Of a stretch of 64,000 bases of DNA, positions 17,652 to 25,179 are shown one piece after another. The position numbers and the translations under genes are program-made. Origin of the DNA: Neorhizobium huautlense (GTDB taxonomy: Bacteria > Pseudomonadota > Alphaproteobacteria > Rhizobiales > Rhizobiaceae); the NCBI RefSeq assembly GCF_030811685.1, contig NZ_JAUSRF010000009.1:124001-188000 (forward strand), given 5' to 3'. The notes below the pieces were generated by a model, which saw only the letters and a program-made list of their open reading frames with translations, had not been told where the DNA came from and did not search any database. Numbering within the stretch: the stretch's first letter is position 1; the number at the start of each line of letters is the position of its first letter.

Positions 17652-17882
17652 GTGAGCGAAAAGACCGTCGCGGAAGCAACAGACCAGATCTACCAGTCGA
17701 TCAATGCCGACAATCTCGATATCGACACGCATATCGCCGCCCTCAAGGCAGCACTTGCCCGCGAAGGCAAGAAGGAAGCCGTTTTCGATCCGTCTAAGCT
17801 TGCGCATGGCAACCGCTCCGGCCGCAAGCTGATGCAGGCCTATTTTCGCCAGCGCGGCGTAGCGGTGAAATTTTCGGCCTGA
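17652..17882 (+). CDS. Small conserved hypothetical protein
   Basis: 76 residues from a GTG with AGGAG about eight bases upstream. Beginning VSEKTVAEATDQIYQSINAD, it has a helical N-terminal half and a basic end SGRKLMQAYFRQRGVAVKFSA. The length and basic C-terminus are those of uncharacterised conserved proteins of rhizobia. An upstream TTG at 17613 lacks a site. The 250 bases before it (17398-17651) show no gene. Confidence 0.68.
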   Translation: MSEKTVAEATDQIYQSINADNLDIDTHIAALKAALAREGKKEAVFDPSKLAHGNRSGRKLMQAYFRQRGVAVKFSA

Positions 17883-17979
17883 CGGCACAAGCCGACAGGA
17901 TCAGAGCGGCCGCAGTTCAACTGCCGCCGCATCTCATCACGGCGATCTTTTCAAACAAGAGGCAAGGCGCGAACAGACG

Positions 17980-18381
17980 GTGTATCCTTTCAAGAAAACC
18001 GTGATCTTTTTCACGCTGGCACCTGCCCTGCCCGGCATTTTCATAGCCCTCTATTTCGCAGCCATCGGGCTTTTCTCTTCCGCCGAAACCATGGTTGTCA
18101 CCGACGTTCTCTTCGCCACAATGGGGTTCGGGATCCTATCCTCCATCCTTGGCCTGTCATTTTACGGCCTGCCGGCACTTCTTCTCGCCGTCATCTATGC
18201 CTGCCTTGAATTTCGAAAATGTTTCAAGCACATCGTCCTCGCAGGCCTGGCCGGCGGCGGCACCGCGCTGATGTGGAGCCATCTCGTTCCGCTCGACATG
18301 AAACCCGTCGTCACCTTCGCTTTCGGCGCGGCCAGCTCGCTGCTGATAGCCATCTTCGTCCTTCCAAAGCAAATTAGGTAA
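17980..18381 (+). CDS. Hypothetical four-helix membrane protein
   Basis: 133 residues starting with GTG. Four hydrophobic segments are visible: FFTLAPALPGIFIALYFAAIG, FGILSSILGLSFYGLPALLLAVIY, HIVLAGLAGGGTALMWSHL and VVTFAFGAASSLLIAIFVL. A basic KTVIFF leader and a KQIR tail suggest the inner membrane. I do not recognise the family and see no conserved charged residues that would suggest transport. Confidence 0.6.
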   Translation: MYPFKKTVIFFTLAPALPGIFIALYFAAIGLFSSAETMVVTDVLFATMGFGILSSILGLSFYGLPALLLAVIYACLEFRKCFKHIVLAGLAGGGTALMWSHLVPLDMKPVVTFAFGAASSLLIAIFVLPKQIR

Positions 18382-18518
18382 TTTTTCGGCTGTGGATGGT
18401 CCCGGCATGGATGGCGACCGCAAGAACACCGCCGTTTTGGAAGGCGGATCGGCTCGCCATCTGTTCGACAAGAAAAACGGTCGTCGTTGCGGCAGGTTCA
18501 ACAGGGATGCATGAGTGA

Positions 18519-19223
18519 ATGGACGAACAGGTATCGACACCATCCCCACAACGGGTGATCCTGCTGCATGGCATCGCACGCAGCGGGCGGCACATGCGCA
18601 GTCTGGAACGAACGCTTGTGAGCGAGGGATATGAGGTTCTCAATATCACCTATCCCTCCACGCGCGCGCCGATCTCCGCACTTGCCGATTTCGTGGCACA
18701 GGCGTCCGCCGAGTTCACCGCAACGGAATGGCCCTTGCACATTGTCGCCCATTCCATGGGTGGCCTCGTCACGCGATCCTTCCTGCACCGGCACCGCCCC
18801 AAAACGCTCGGCCGCGTCGTCATGCTCGGCACGCCCAATCACGGCAGCGAGGTCGCGGATCTTCTGGCGGGCAATGGCGCCTATCGCTGGTTTTATGGCC
18901 CGGCCGGTCAGGAACTGATCACGGCCCAGACCCTGAAACCCGTATTGGACGACGTCATCGATTTCGAACTCGGCATCATTGCCGGAACGCGTTCGATCGA
19001 TCCGGTCAGCTCACTGATCATCCCGCGGCCGAATGACGGCAAGGTTTCGGTGGAGAGCACGAAGGTTGCGGGCATGAAACAGCATCTCGTCCTGCCGGTC
19101 ACCCACACATTCATGCCGCAGAACCCGAAGGTGAAAGCGGCGGTGAGCCGCTTTCTGCAGACCGGATCGTTTGAAGAGAACGATGCCCCATGCGTGGCTG
19201 AAAAATCCACGTCGCTGCGCTGA
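18519..19223 (+). CDS. Alpha/beta hydrolase of the lipase type
   Basis: 234 residues. HGIARSG near residue 17 is the oxyanion-hole HG motif. The nucleophile elbow is VAHSMGG (Ser near residue 79), and MLGTPNHGSEVADLLAG after it is typical of PGAP1/triacylglycerol-lipase-like hydrolases. The catalytic His is probably in VTHTFMP near residue 196. No signal peptide is seen, so it acts in the cytosol unless exported by another route. It lies 77 bases upstream of the Hcp-like gene on the same strand. Confidence 0.82.
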   Translation: MDEQVSTPSPQRVILLHGIARSGRHMRSLERTLVSEGYEVLNITYPSTRAPISALADFVAQASAEFTATEWPLHIVAHSMGGLVTRSFLHRHRPKTLGRVVMLGTPNHGSEVADLLAGNGAYRWFYGPAGQELITAQTLKPVLDDVIDFELGIIAGTRSIDPVSSLIIPRPNDGKVSVESTKVAGMKQHLVLPVTHTFMPQNPKVKAAVSRFLQTGSFEENDAPCVAEKSTSLR

Positions 19224-19300
19224 ACGGATCCATCAGTGCAAAAATTCCGTTTTGCTGATATGCTGGCAATACTCCGTTCGAAGCCCGAGGAAGTGTTGCC

Positions 19301-19759
19301 ATGCCGATTTACCTGGAAATAAATGGCGTTCGCGGCGATGTCGAAGCCGAAAATTTTGCAGGCTGCATCAGCGTGAACTCGCTCAAGCTCAACGTGGATC
19401 GCGACATCTCGTCGTCGCGACAAACGGAACAAGAGCCGACGCCAGATCCCTTCGTTTCCGAGCTTCAACTGGTCAGGACAAGCGATGCAATGTCGGCCGC
19501 GCTGGTGAAAGCGGCAGAGGAAAACAGGTTGGGAGACAAGGTTTTCGTCCATGTCCTGTCGATGCCGGGACATAACGATATCAAGTATGACCTTTTCAAT
19601 CCGTCATTGGCCTTCGTGCCGGATGACGAAGGCCTGCATGAGACGCTCAGCATCTGCTTCAGCAGAATCGATATGCTGACCACCGTTTATGATGGTCACC
19701 ACGGTCCGTTGACCCGCTGGCTCTCCGGCTACGACTTGGAAATGAAGCGCATTTTCTAG
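19301..19759 (+). CDS. Hcp-like type VI secretion tube protein, orphan
   Basis: 152 residues. MPIYLEINGVRGDVEAENFA matches the N-terminal Hcp pattern of a beta strand, D/N-G, and G-D/E-V. FVSELQLVRTSDAMSAAL corresponds to the Hcp central strand and ETLSICFSRIDMLTTVYDGHHGP to its C-terminal strand with I-x-x-x-x-x-Y-D. Hcp rings form the tube of the type VI system and can carry effectors. There are no other tss genes in the window, so this is an orphan copy. The central loop (ISSSRQTEQEPTPDPF) is typical in length. The assignment is from sequence pattern only. Confidence 0.72.
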   Translation: MPIYLEINGVRGDVEAENFAGCISVNSLKLNVDRDISSSRQTEQEPTPDPFVSELQLVRTSDAMSAALVKAAEENRLGDKVFVHVLSMPGHNDIKYDLFNPSLAFVPDDEGLHETLSICFSRIDMLTTVYDGHHGPLTRWLSGYDLEMKRIF

Positions 19760-19785
19760 AGCGGTTCATTATTAAATGGATCCGC

Positions 19786-20850
19786 TCAATGCCGCTGATG
19801 CACCAGCCCGTGAATGAACTCCAGCTTGGCCACCACGGTCGGGCCCAGGATGAACGGATACAAATCCGGCACCCCCAGTGAGCGGTGCATGGCATTGAGC
19901 GCCACGCTGAACGGGATCCAGGCCGAGACCAGCTGTTCGGCATCATGGGCAAAATAGGGATTGAACGCCACTTCCGCCGCCATTTCCGCGTGGCCGCGCG
20001 GTTCCACCACCATGCCGAACGAGCGCGCCGTTTCCAGCGTATCGACGATATGCAGGTAATGGGCAAAACTTTCGGCAAAATCCTCCCACGGATGCGAACT
20101 GGCATAGGTGCTGATAAAATCCTCCTGCCAGTTGGCCGGCGGGCCTTCCTCGTAATTGCGCCTCAGCGCCTCCGAATAATCCTGCCGCTCGTCGCCAAAG
20201 GCGAGACGGAAAGGAGCGAGCCGATCACGGTCGCGTACCAGCTTGTCCCACATGTAATGGCCCACCTCGTGGCGGAAATGGCCGAGCATGGTGCGGTAGG
20301 GTTCGTTCATGTCGACGCGGATCTTTTCGCGCGTCGCGTCGTCGGCTTCGGCAGCGCGGATGGCGATCAGGCCGTCTTCATGGCCGGTGAGTGGCGCCAC
20401 CACCGTGCCGTCGGTAAGCACTTCATCGACCAGAAAATCGAACACCAGCCCGCCTTCCGGGTCTTGCGCACGGGTGGTGCGCGGCAGATCCCATTTCAGC
20501 AGCGAATAGAACAGGTGCCGCTGCGCCTGGCTGATACGCCGCCATTGCAGCAAGCCCTCTTCTATCGATGCATCCGGCACGAGCCGGTTGTGACGGCAGG
20601 CCTGACAGAAACTCTCGCCGCTGCCGGCCGGCACCGTCCAGTTGCAGATATCGTTATCCGCATTGGCGCAGAAGATGACGCGTTTCAGCGGATCGGAGGC
20701 CAGCTGCCAGCCGCCCTCTTCCACATCCTCCGTGAGCGCATGCATGGTCAGTTGCTCGGGCACGAAACCGAGGCGGTGACCGCAATTGACGCAATTGCGA
20801 TTGTCGAAATGGATCGGCTGGCCGCAGTGATCACAGTCGAAAAGGCGCAT
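19786..20850 (-). CDS. Zinc-ribbon metallopeptidase (Peptidase_Mx type)
   Basis: 354 residues. An N-terminal zinc ribbon (CDHCGQPIHFDNRNCVNCGH, residues 6 to 25) and a second pair (CNWTVPA...CQACRHN) are followed by a catalytic HEVGHYMWDKL (His-Glu-x2-His) near residue 218. The ribbons plus HExxH define a family annotated as putative zinc-binding metallopeptidases. The substrate is unknown. The gene faces the Hcp-like gene tail to tail with a 26-base gap and is upstream-adjacent to csbD on the same strand. Confidence 0.85.
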   Translation of the reverse strand: MRLFDCDHCGQPIHFDNRNCVNCGHRLGFVPEQLTMHALTEDVEEGGWQLASDPLKRVIFCANADNDICNWTVPAGSGESFCQACRHNRLVPDASIEEGLLQWRRISQAQRHLFYSLLKWDLPRTTRAQDPEGGLVFDFLVDEVLTDGTVVAPLTGHEDGLIAIRAAEADDATREKIRVDMNEPYRTMLGHFRHEVGHYMWDKLVRDRDRLAPFRLAFGDERQDYSEALRRNYEEGPPANWQEDFISTYASSHPWEDFAESFAHYLHIVDTLETARSFGMVVEPRGHAEMAAEVAFNPYFAHDAEQLVSAWIPFSVALNAMHRSLGVPDLYPFILGPTVVAKLEFIHGLVHQRH

Positions 20851-20895
20851 GGGATTTTCCGGAGATCGAGAGACGAGGAAAGGCGGATACAGAAA

Positions 20896-20929
20896 ACCTG
20901 CCCCGACGAATGCCGAAACAGGTTTTCGA
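20896..20929 (-). terminator. Possible terminator between csbD-like and metallopeptidase genes
   Basis: An eight-base inverted repeat AAAACCTG / CAGGTTTT with an 18-base loop lies after the csbD-like stop. The stem is AT-rich at its base and runs into T residues on either strand; the large loop keeps confidence low. Confidence 0.4.
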
Positions 20930-20952
20930 AACTCAACACTTGCGAACGCGCA

Positions 20953-21144
20953 TCAGGCGCGATCAACAATATCCTTCAGGCCTTCCTTGGCCTTGCCCTT
21001 GGCCTGCTGTGCATGGCCCTTGGCTTCCTGTGCAGCGCCCTTGGCGCGCAGGGAATTATTGTCGGTTGCCTTGCCGGCAGCCTGCTTAACCTTGCCGGCT
21101 ACTTCATTGCCTTTGCCGGCCATCTTGTCAGCGGTGCTTCCCAT
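20953..21144 (-). CDS. CsbD-like stress-response protein
   Basis: 63 residues, MGSTADKMAGKGNEVAGKVK then alternating Lys/Ala/Gly. The CsbD family pattern (KGNEVAGKVKQAAGKATD) is clear, and the C-terminal GLKDIVDRA is seen in alphaproteobacterial members. In other bacteria these small, disordered proteins accumulate under general stress. The ATG at 21144 has AAGGAGA 5 to 10 bases upstream; the longer frame to 21243 has no site. Confidence 0.85.
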   Translation of the reverse strand: MGSTADKMAGKGNEVAGKVKQAAGKATDNNSLRAKGAAQEAKGHAQQAKGKAKEGLKDIVDRA

Positions 21145-21273
21145 TGTCGTTCTCCTTGGTTGCCGATGCTTATTCTTTGCATTGTGCTTGGCATCGTGTC
21201 TGGAAATAGAACGAACTGTTTTGGCTTTTGTTCCGCGCTGCAAAAACGTCAGGAGAAAATTTCGGCAAAAATA

Positions 21274-21879
21274 TCAGGCATGCCCAGCATCGGTGGAGAG
21301 CATGGCGGCGCTGATGCCCATGGTGGCGAGCGCGCGCTCGTATTTGCCCTCAAGGCAATGATCAAAAATCATCTCTTCCGTGGCGGGGCAGTTGAGCCAG
21401 CCATTGCCGGCGATTTCCGCTTCCAGCTGGCCGGCGCCCCAGCCGGCATAACCGAGCATCATCGTGGCGCGCGACGGGCCACGGTCCTCGCTGATGGCGC
21501 GTACCACATCGAGCGTTGCGGTGAGCGAAATATCGTCGCTGATCGGAATGCTGCTGTCGCCGGTATAATCGTCCGAATGCAGCACGAAACCGCGACCGGT
21601 TTCCACCGGACCGCCCGAGAGGATCGGAAAGGCACGCGTCTTTTCCGGCAGAAGGATGGCGTCGTGTTCGTCCAGCATCTTCAGGTGAAGCAGCACATCG
21701 ACAAAGGAAATCTGCTGCGACCTGTTGATGATGAAACCCATGGCGCCATCGGCCGAATGGGCGCAGACATACACGACGGAGCGGGCAAAATTCCCATCCT
21801 CCATGCCCGGCATGGCAATCAGGAACTGGCCATCGAGAAAGCCACGTTCGCGTTTGTCTCCAAGCGTCGGGAATGTCAT
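21274..21879 (-). CDS. UPF0301 (YqgE/AlgH) family protein
   Basis: 201 residues. [40 protein letters not shown] near residues 14 to 53 is the family signature, with [14 protein letters not shown] near residue 95 and [20 protein letters not shown] near residue 140. The biochemical function is not settled. The ATG has GGAGG four to eight bases upstream. It is divergent from the DsbD-N-like gene, an arrangement often seen in rhizobia. Confidence 0.92.
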   Translation of the reverse strand: MTFPTLGDKRERGFLDGQFLIAMPGMEDGNFARSVVYVCAHSADGAMGFIINRSQQISFVDVLLHLKMLDEHDAILLPEKTRAFPILSGGPVETGRGFVLHSDDYTGDSSIPISDDISLTATLDVVRAISEDRGPSRATMMLGYAGWGAGQLEAEIAGNGWLNCPATEEMIFDHCLEGKYERALATMGISAAMLSTDAGHA

Positions 21880-22044
21880 CGTGCCTCCAGCCTGCTGCCG
21901 GCCGGACATGCCGGCGAACAGCGTCAGTTTGCTTATCCCCCAAGAGCAACATGGGGCACTGCCCTTTGTCAATCAACCGAAAATGATTGCGTTTTTTCGC
22001 TTGTTGACTGGCTCATGCCGGAGAGATGCAATACGTGCCTAATC

Positions 22045-22917
22045 ATGCGCATCACCCTGCCCTATTCTGATACCGATCACCGCTTCCGGCACATGGCCGT
22101 GGCCCTTGTGGCCGCTGGTCTTTGCCTTGCCGCGTCGTTTTTCCCCTCATCCCGCGCGGTTGCCGAAACAACGCCCTGGGCGCAGAACGAAGGCGGACGC
22201 ATGCGCATCGTCACCCTGCCGCCGGATGCGCAGGGCCGCGTGCGCGGCGGGTTTGAAATCGAACCGAAACCGGGCTGGATCACCTATTGGCGCGAACCGG
22301 GCGAAGCCGGCATCCCGCCGAAACTGTCCGTTGCCGAGGGCAGTGCGGCCACGATCGGCGAACTCTCCTACCCGGTGCCCAAACGCGTCGGTGACGGAAA
22401 GCTGCTGGATATCGGTTACGACAAGCCGGTAACGCTGCCCTTCGAACTGACGGTGAGTGACCCGAAGGAACCGAAGCCGGTGACGCTGTCGGGTTTCATC
22501 GGCCTGTGTCGCGATATCTGCATTCCCTTCCAGGCGGATTTCCTCTTAAATCTCAAGCCGGAAAACATGACGCCGCCGGAAGAATTCATGATCCTGCAGA
22601 AGGCCGGTGCCTTCCTGCCCGATCCGCCCTCCATGGATTTCGCCGTCACCCATTATTCGTTGACCGATGCCGACAAGACATTGAAGCTGGCGCTGCGCCT
22701 GCCGCAGGACACCGGGACCAAACCACAGGTTCTGGTAACGGGGCCGGAAGGATATGTGCTGTTCGACGAGCAATCCGGCACGCGCGAAGGTGACAGCTAC
22801 ACCGTGGAAATGCCGATCGAAAAACTGCCGGTCAAATACGACATCAAGGGCAAGCGCTGGGACATTTTGGTGATTTCCGGCACGCGTGCGATGGAAACGA
22901 GTTTGGCTTTCGATTGA
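22045..22917 (+). CDS. DsbD N-terminal-domain-like periplasmic protein
   Basis: About 290 residues. A signal peptide ends near AVA (residues 1 to 40); the mature protein is beta-rich with PKPGWITYWREPGEAGIPPKL, typical of the DsbD gamma/N-domain (PF11412 type). The Cys pair GLCRDICIPF near residue 157 matches the redox pair. Full DsbD proteins have a membrane part and a C-terminal thioredoxin domain; both are missing, so this is a stand-alone domain, probably passing electrons in the periplasm. Start is uncertain: ATG at 22015 or 22045, neither with a strong site. Confidence 0.78.
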   Translation: MRITLPYSDTDHRFRHMAVALVAAGLCLAASFFPSSRAVAETTPWAQNEGGRMRIVTLPPDAQGRVRGGFEIEPKPGWITYWREPGEAGIPPKLSVAEGSAATIGELSYPVPKRVGDGKLLDIGYDKPVTLPFELTVSDPKEPKPVTLSGFIGLCRDICIPFQADFLLNLKPENMTPPEEFMILQKAGAFLPDPPSMDFAVTHYSLTDADKTLKLALRLPQDTGTKPQVLVTGPEGYVLFDEQSGTREGDSYTVEMPIEKLPVKYDIKGKRWDILVISGTRAMETSLAFD

Positions 22918-22993
22918 AGGCCTTTGGACGACCATTGGCCAGCACCGCGGTTATCGGCTATATAGAAATGGGGCATTTCCATAGGAGCCAGTA

Positions 22994-23350
22994 ATGTCTT
23001 CGACGATCTCGGCAAATGTCGATAACGGCACCGCCATGAAATTGAAGCGCGTGGCTGCCATGGAAAACAGATCCGTATCGAATGCGGTTTCGAGCGCCAT
23101 CACGGTCTTTGTCGACCTGCCCAAGGAAATCCGGGATTTTCTGCTGGAGTTGAACGCGCAGGACGATCATGAGACGATCGGCAAGCTCGGGCGGGAAATG
23201 ATGGCTGCTGCAGCGAGGGTTCGGCTTGAAAAGGCCACTGCCGATCTGGCAGGCGAACAGCGTTTCGGCGGGCCGGAAAACGGATCGCGCGAGATCGACA
23301 TGATGGAAGAGGCAACGGCGCTGACACGTATCGCAACACGCCGGACGTAA
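22994..23350 (+). CDS. Antitoxin-like protein of a PIN-toxin pair (ribbon-helix-helix type)
   Basis: 118 residues. SSTISANVDNGTAMKLKRVAAMENRSVSNAVSSAITVFVDL has the strand-helix-turn-helix spacing of an RHH/CopG DNA-binding domain. The rest is helical and charged (EIRDFLLELNAQDDHETIGKL), the likely toxin-binding part. It is longer than usual antitoxins (70 to 85 residues). The gene lies three bases before the PIN gene. Such antitoxins block the toxin and repress their own promoter. An inverted-repeat operator was not resolved. Confidence 0.7.
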   Translation: MSSTISANVDNGTAMKLKRVAAMENRSVSNAVSSAITVFVDLPKEIRDFLLELNAQDDHETIGKLGREMMAAAARVRLEKATADLAGEQRFGGPENGSREIDMMEEATALTRIATRRT

Positions 23351-23353
23351 AGC

Positions 23354-23998
23354 ATGCAACGCCCTGTCCGCGTGTTGCTCGATGTCAACGTGCTGGTGGG
23401 CAACATCATCGCCCATGACCGAAGCCACAAGGAAACGGCAACCCAGACCCTGGTCTCCATGGTCAGTCACCACCGATGGGGTTTCGCAGACAAGGCCCAA
23501 CTGGTCATCTCGCATGAGATGATCGACACGCTCGAGACGGTTCTAGACCGGCTGCAGTTTTCACCGGAGCGTATCAAGGCCTATTCCAGCGCCATTATCG
23601 ACATGATGAGATACGGACCGGACGCTCTCGATCCCTATCTCATTTTAGGTGGCGAGGAACGTTTCGCCATCTCCGACATCGAGGATGCGGGTGTTCTGGC
23701 GACCGCTTTCGGCACCCGCGCCGATATTCTCGTCACCGACAATCTCAAGGATTTCATCAGCAAGGATGCCGCCATCCTCGATACGCAGGTCGTGGAAACC
23801 ATGTCGCCCGGCAAACGCACGCTACAGGTCCTGCGCTACCGGATCGGACAGGCGGACCTCATCATTGCCCATCCTTTCGATGTGATGGCATGGATGCGGC
23901 TGGGGTATGATTTCGAGCCGGAGGCGCTCTGGACCACCCTGGTAAAATCGCGAGAGAGGCCCCACTCCACCTTGCCATCCGACCAACGCCCCCTATAG
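23354..23998 (+). CDS. PIN-domain protein, probable VapC-like toxin
   Basis: 214 residues. VLLDVNVLVG gives the first PIN aspartate (Asp10); the acidic cluster FAISDIEDAGVLATAF and ILVTDNLKDF near residue 128 supply the others. The PIN fold is a metal-dependent RNase. Ordinary VapC toxins have 120 to 150 residues; this one has an added helical C-terminal third (RYRIGQADLIIAHPFDVMAW). It follows an antitoxin-like gene, forming a two-gene module inserted between the DsbD-N-like and peroxiredoxin genes. Confidence 0.8.
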   Translation: MQRPVRVLLDVNVLVGNIIAHDRSHKETATQTLVSMVSHHRWGFADKAQLVISHEMIDTLETVLDRLQFSPERIKAYSSAIIDMMRYGPDALDPYLILGGEERFAISDIEDAGVLATAFGTRADILVTDNLKDFISKDAAILDTQVVETMSPGKRTLQVLRYRIGQADLIIAHPFDVMAWMRLGYDFEPEALWTTLVKSRERPHSTLPSDQRPL

Positions 23999-24049
23999 TC
24001 GCCCCGACCTGACGATTGTCAGGAAACGGGGTATTATGAGGAGACGTGC

Positions 24050-24535
24050 ATGACGATTGCGATTGGCGAAAAGCTGCCGCAGGCAACCTTCAAGGAAAAG
24101 ACCGAAAACGGCCCTGTCGAGGTCAACACACAGGACCTGTTTGCCGGCAAGCGCGTCGTGCTTTTTGCCGTGCCGGGCGCGTTTACGCCCACCTGCACGC
24201 TCAACCATCTGCCGGGTTATCTGGAAAATCGCGATGCGCTCGTCGCCAAGGGTGTCGATGATATCGCCGTCGTCGCCGTCAACGACTGGCATGTGATGGG
24301 CGCGTGGGCGCAACAGTCCGGTGGCCTCGGCAAGATTCATTTCCTCGCCGATTTCGATGCTGCCTTCACCAAGGCGATGGGCCTCGACGTCGATCTGTCC
24401 GGCGGCGGTCTCGGCGTGCGCTCCAAGCGTTATGCGATGCTGGTGGAAGATGGCGTGGTGAAAAGCCTCGACATCGAGGAAAGCCCGGGCCAGGCCACGG
24501 TTTCCAGCGCGCAGGCGATGCTGGAACGGCTGTAA
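24050..24535 (+). CDS. Peroxiredoxin (Prx5/redoxin type)
   Basis: 161 residues. The peroxidatic Cys is in PGAFTPTCTLNHLPGY near residue 49, as in the Prx5 subgroup, and GVRSKRYAMLVEDGVVKSLDIEE near residue 122 is the matching C-terminal part. It reduces hydrogen peroxide and alkyl peroxides using glutathione/glutaredoxin or thioredoxin. Ribosome site GAGGAG is upstream. A strong terminator follows. Confidence 0.93.
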   Translation: MTIAIGEKLPQATFKEKTENGPVEVNTQDLFAGKRVVLFAVPGAFTPTCTLNHLPGYLENRDALVAKGVDDIAVVAVNDWHVMGAWAQQSGGLGKIHFLADFDAAFTKAMGLDVDLSGGGLGVRSKRYAMLVEDGVVKSLDIEESPGQATVSSAQAMLERL

Positions 24536-24550
24536 CCGTTAAGGGTTCGA

Positions 24551-24574
24551 AGGGCGCTTTCGGCGCCCTTTTTT
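24551..24574 (+). terminator. Terminator of the peroxiredoxin gene
   Basis: The stem AGGGCGC / GCGCCCT with a five-base loop is followed by a run of six T on the plus strand. It overlaps the stop side of the convergent gene, so it could serve both. Confidence 0.9.
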
Positions 24575-24882
24575 CATATTTCCAGATCGAACACCAGCAG
24601 ACCCGCCAGCCCGCCCTCGGCGGACGCCACGATCTTTTCAGCGACCGCCACATGATCGGCATGAACGAGATAGGCGTCGCGCGCTTCGGCATTTTCGAAT
24701 GTCACCACCAGCGCATCGGCAAAACCGCCACCCAGACCCTCCGGCGAAACGTTCGGCCCGTATTTGACATCCGTCATGCCGGACAGTTTTTCCTTGAGCG
24801 CGGCGATCGCCGTAAAGATCGCCTTCTTGTCATCCGGTGAAATCGAGGATTTGAAACGGATCAGGACGGTGTGCAGGATCAT
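24574..24882 (-). CDS. Dabb-family (stress-responsive alpha/beta barrel) protein
   Basis: 102 residues. MILHTVLIRFKSSISPDDKK, KYGPNVSPEGLGGGFADALVV and FENAEARDAYLVHADHVAVAEKI follow the Dabb domain, a dimeric ferredoxin-like barrel. Catalytic roles vary from cyclases to unknown functions. The ATG at 24882 has GGGAGA nine bases upstream; the longer frame to 24915 has none. It converges on the peroxiredoxin gene across a shared terminator. The 297-base gap to the next gene (24883-25179) probably holds its promoter and that of 25180; I see nothing else in it. Confidence 0.85.
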   Translation of the reverse strand: MILHTVLIRFKSSISPDDKKAIFTAIAALKEKLSGMTDVKYGPNVSPEGLGGGFADALVVTFENAEARDAYLVHADHVAVAEKIVASAEGGLAGLLVFDLEI

Positions 24883-25179
24883 GTGAAAATTCTCCCAAAA
24901 GCCTATCCGAAACACATAGTCACTGGTTCAGGTTTCGCAAAGAGCCTGCAATCTGCATCTTGCGAGGGGAGATATACCTCGCCCTCTTCAATACGCGTTT
25001 ACCGCGTACATTATGGCGTCTTTAAGGCGATTGCGACTAAACCGTGGCACAACCACTTTCGATGAATTCGAAAGCGATCTGAAGACGTTACGGTTTCCAA
25101 TCTCATTCGCGGCGGCCTTCCGGGTCAAAAAAGCCGCCTTTCCAGACATATCGGGCATTTTCCATAGGGGTATAGGGTC

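Noticed and set aside
20896-20929. Idea that the AAAACCTG/CAGGTTTT repeat is an operator
   Set aside because: Its place between two same-strand genes fits weak termination better; the loop is too long for an ordinary operator.
19885-22014. Plus-strand open frame of over 700 residues running into the DsbD-N-like gene
   Set aside because: It covers three minus-strand genes with good motifs (metallopeptidase, CsbD, UPF0301); only the part after 22015 is coding.
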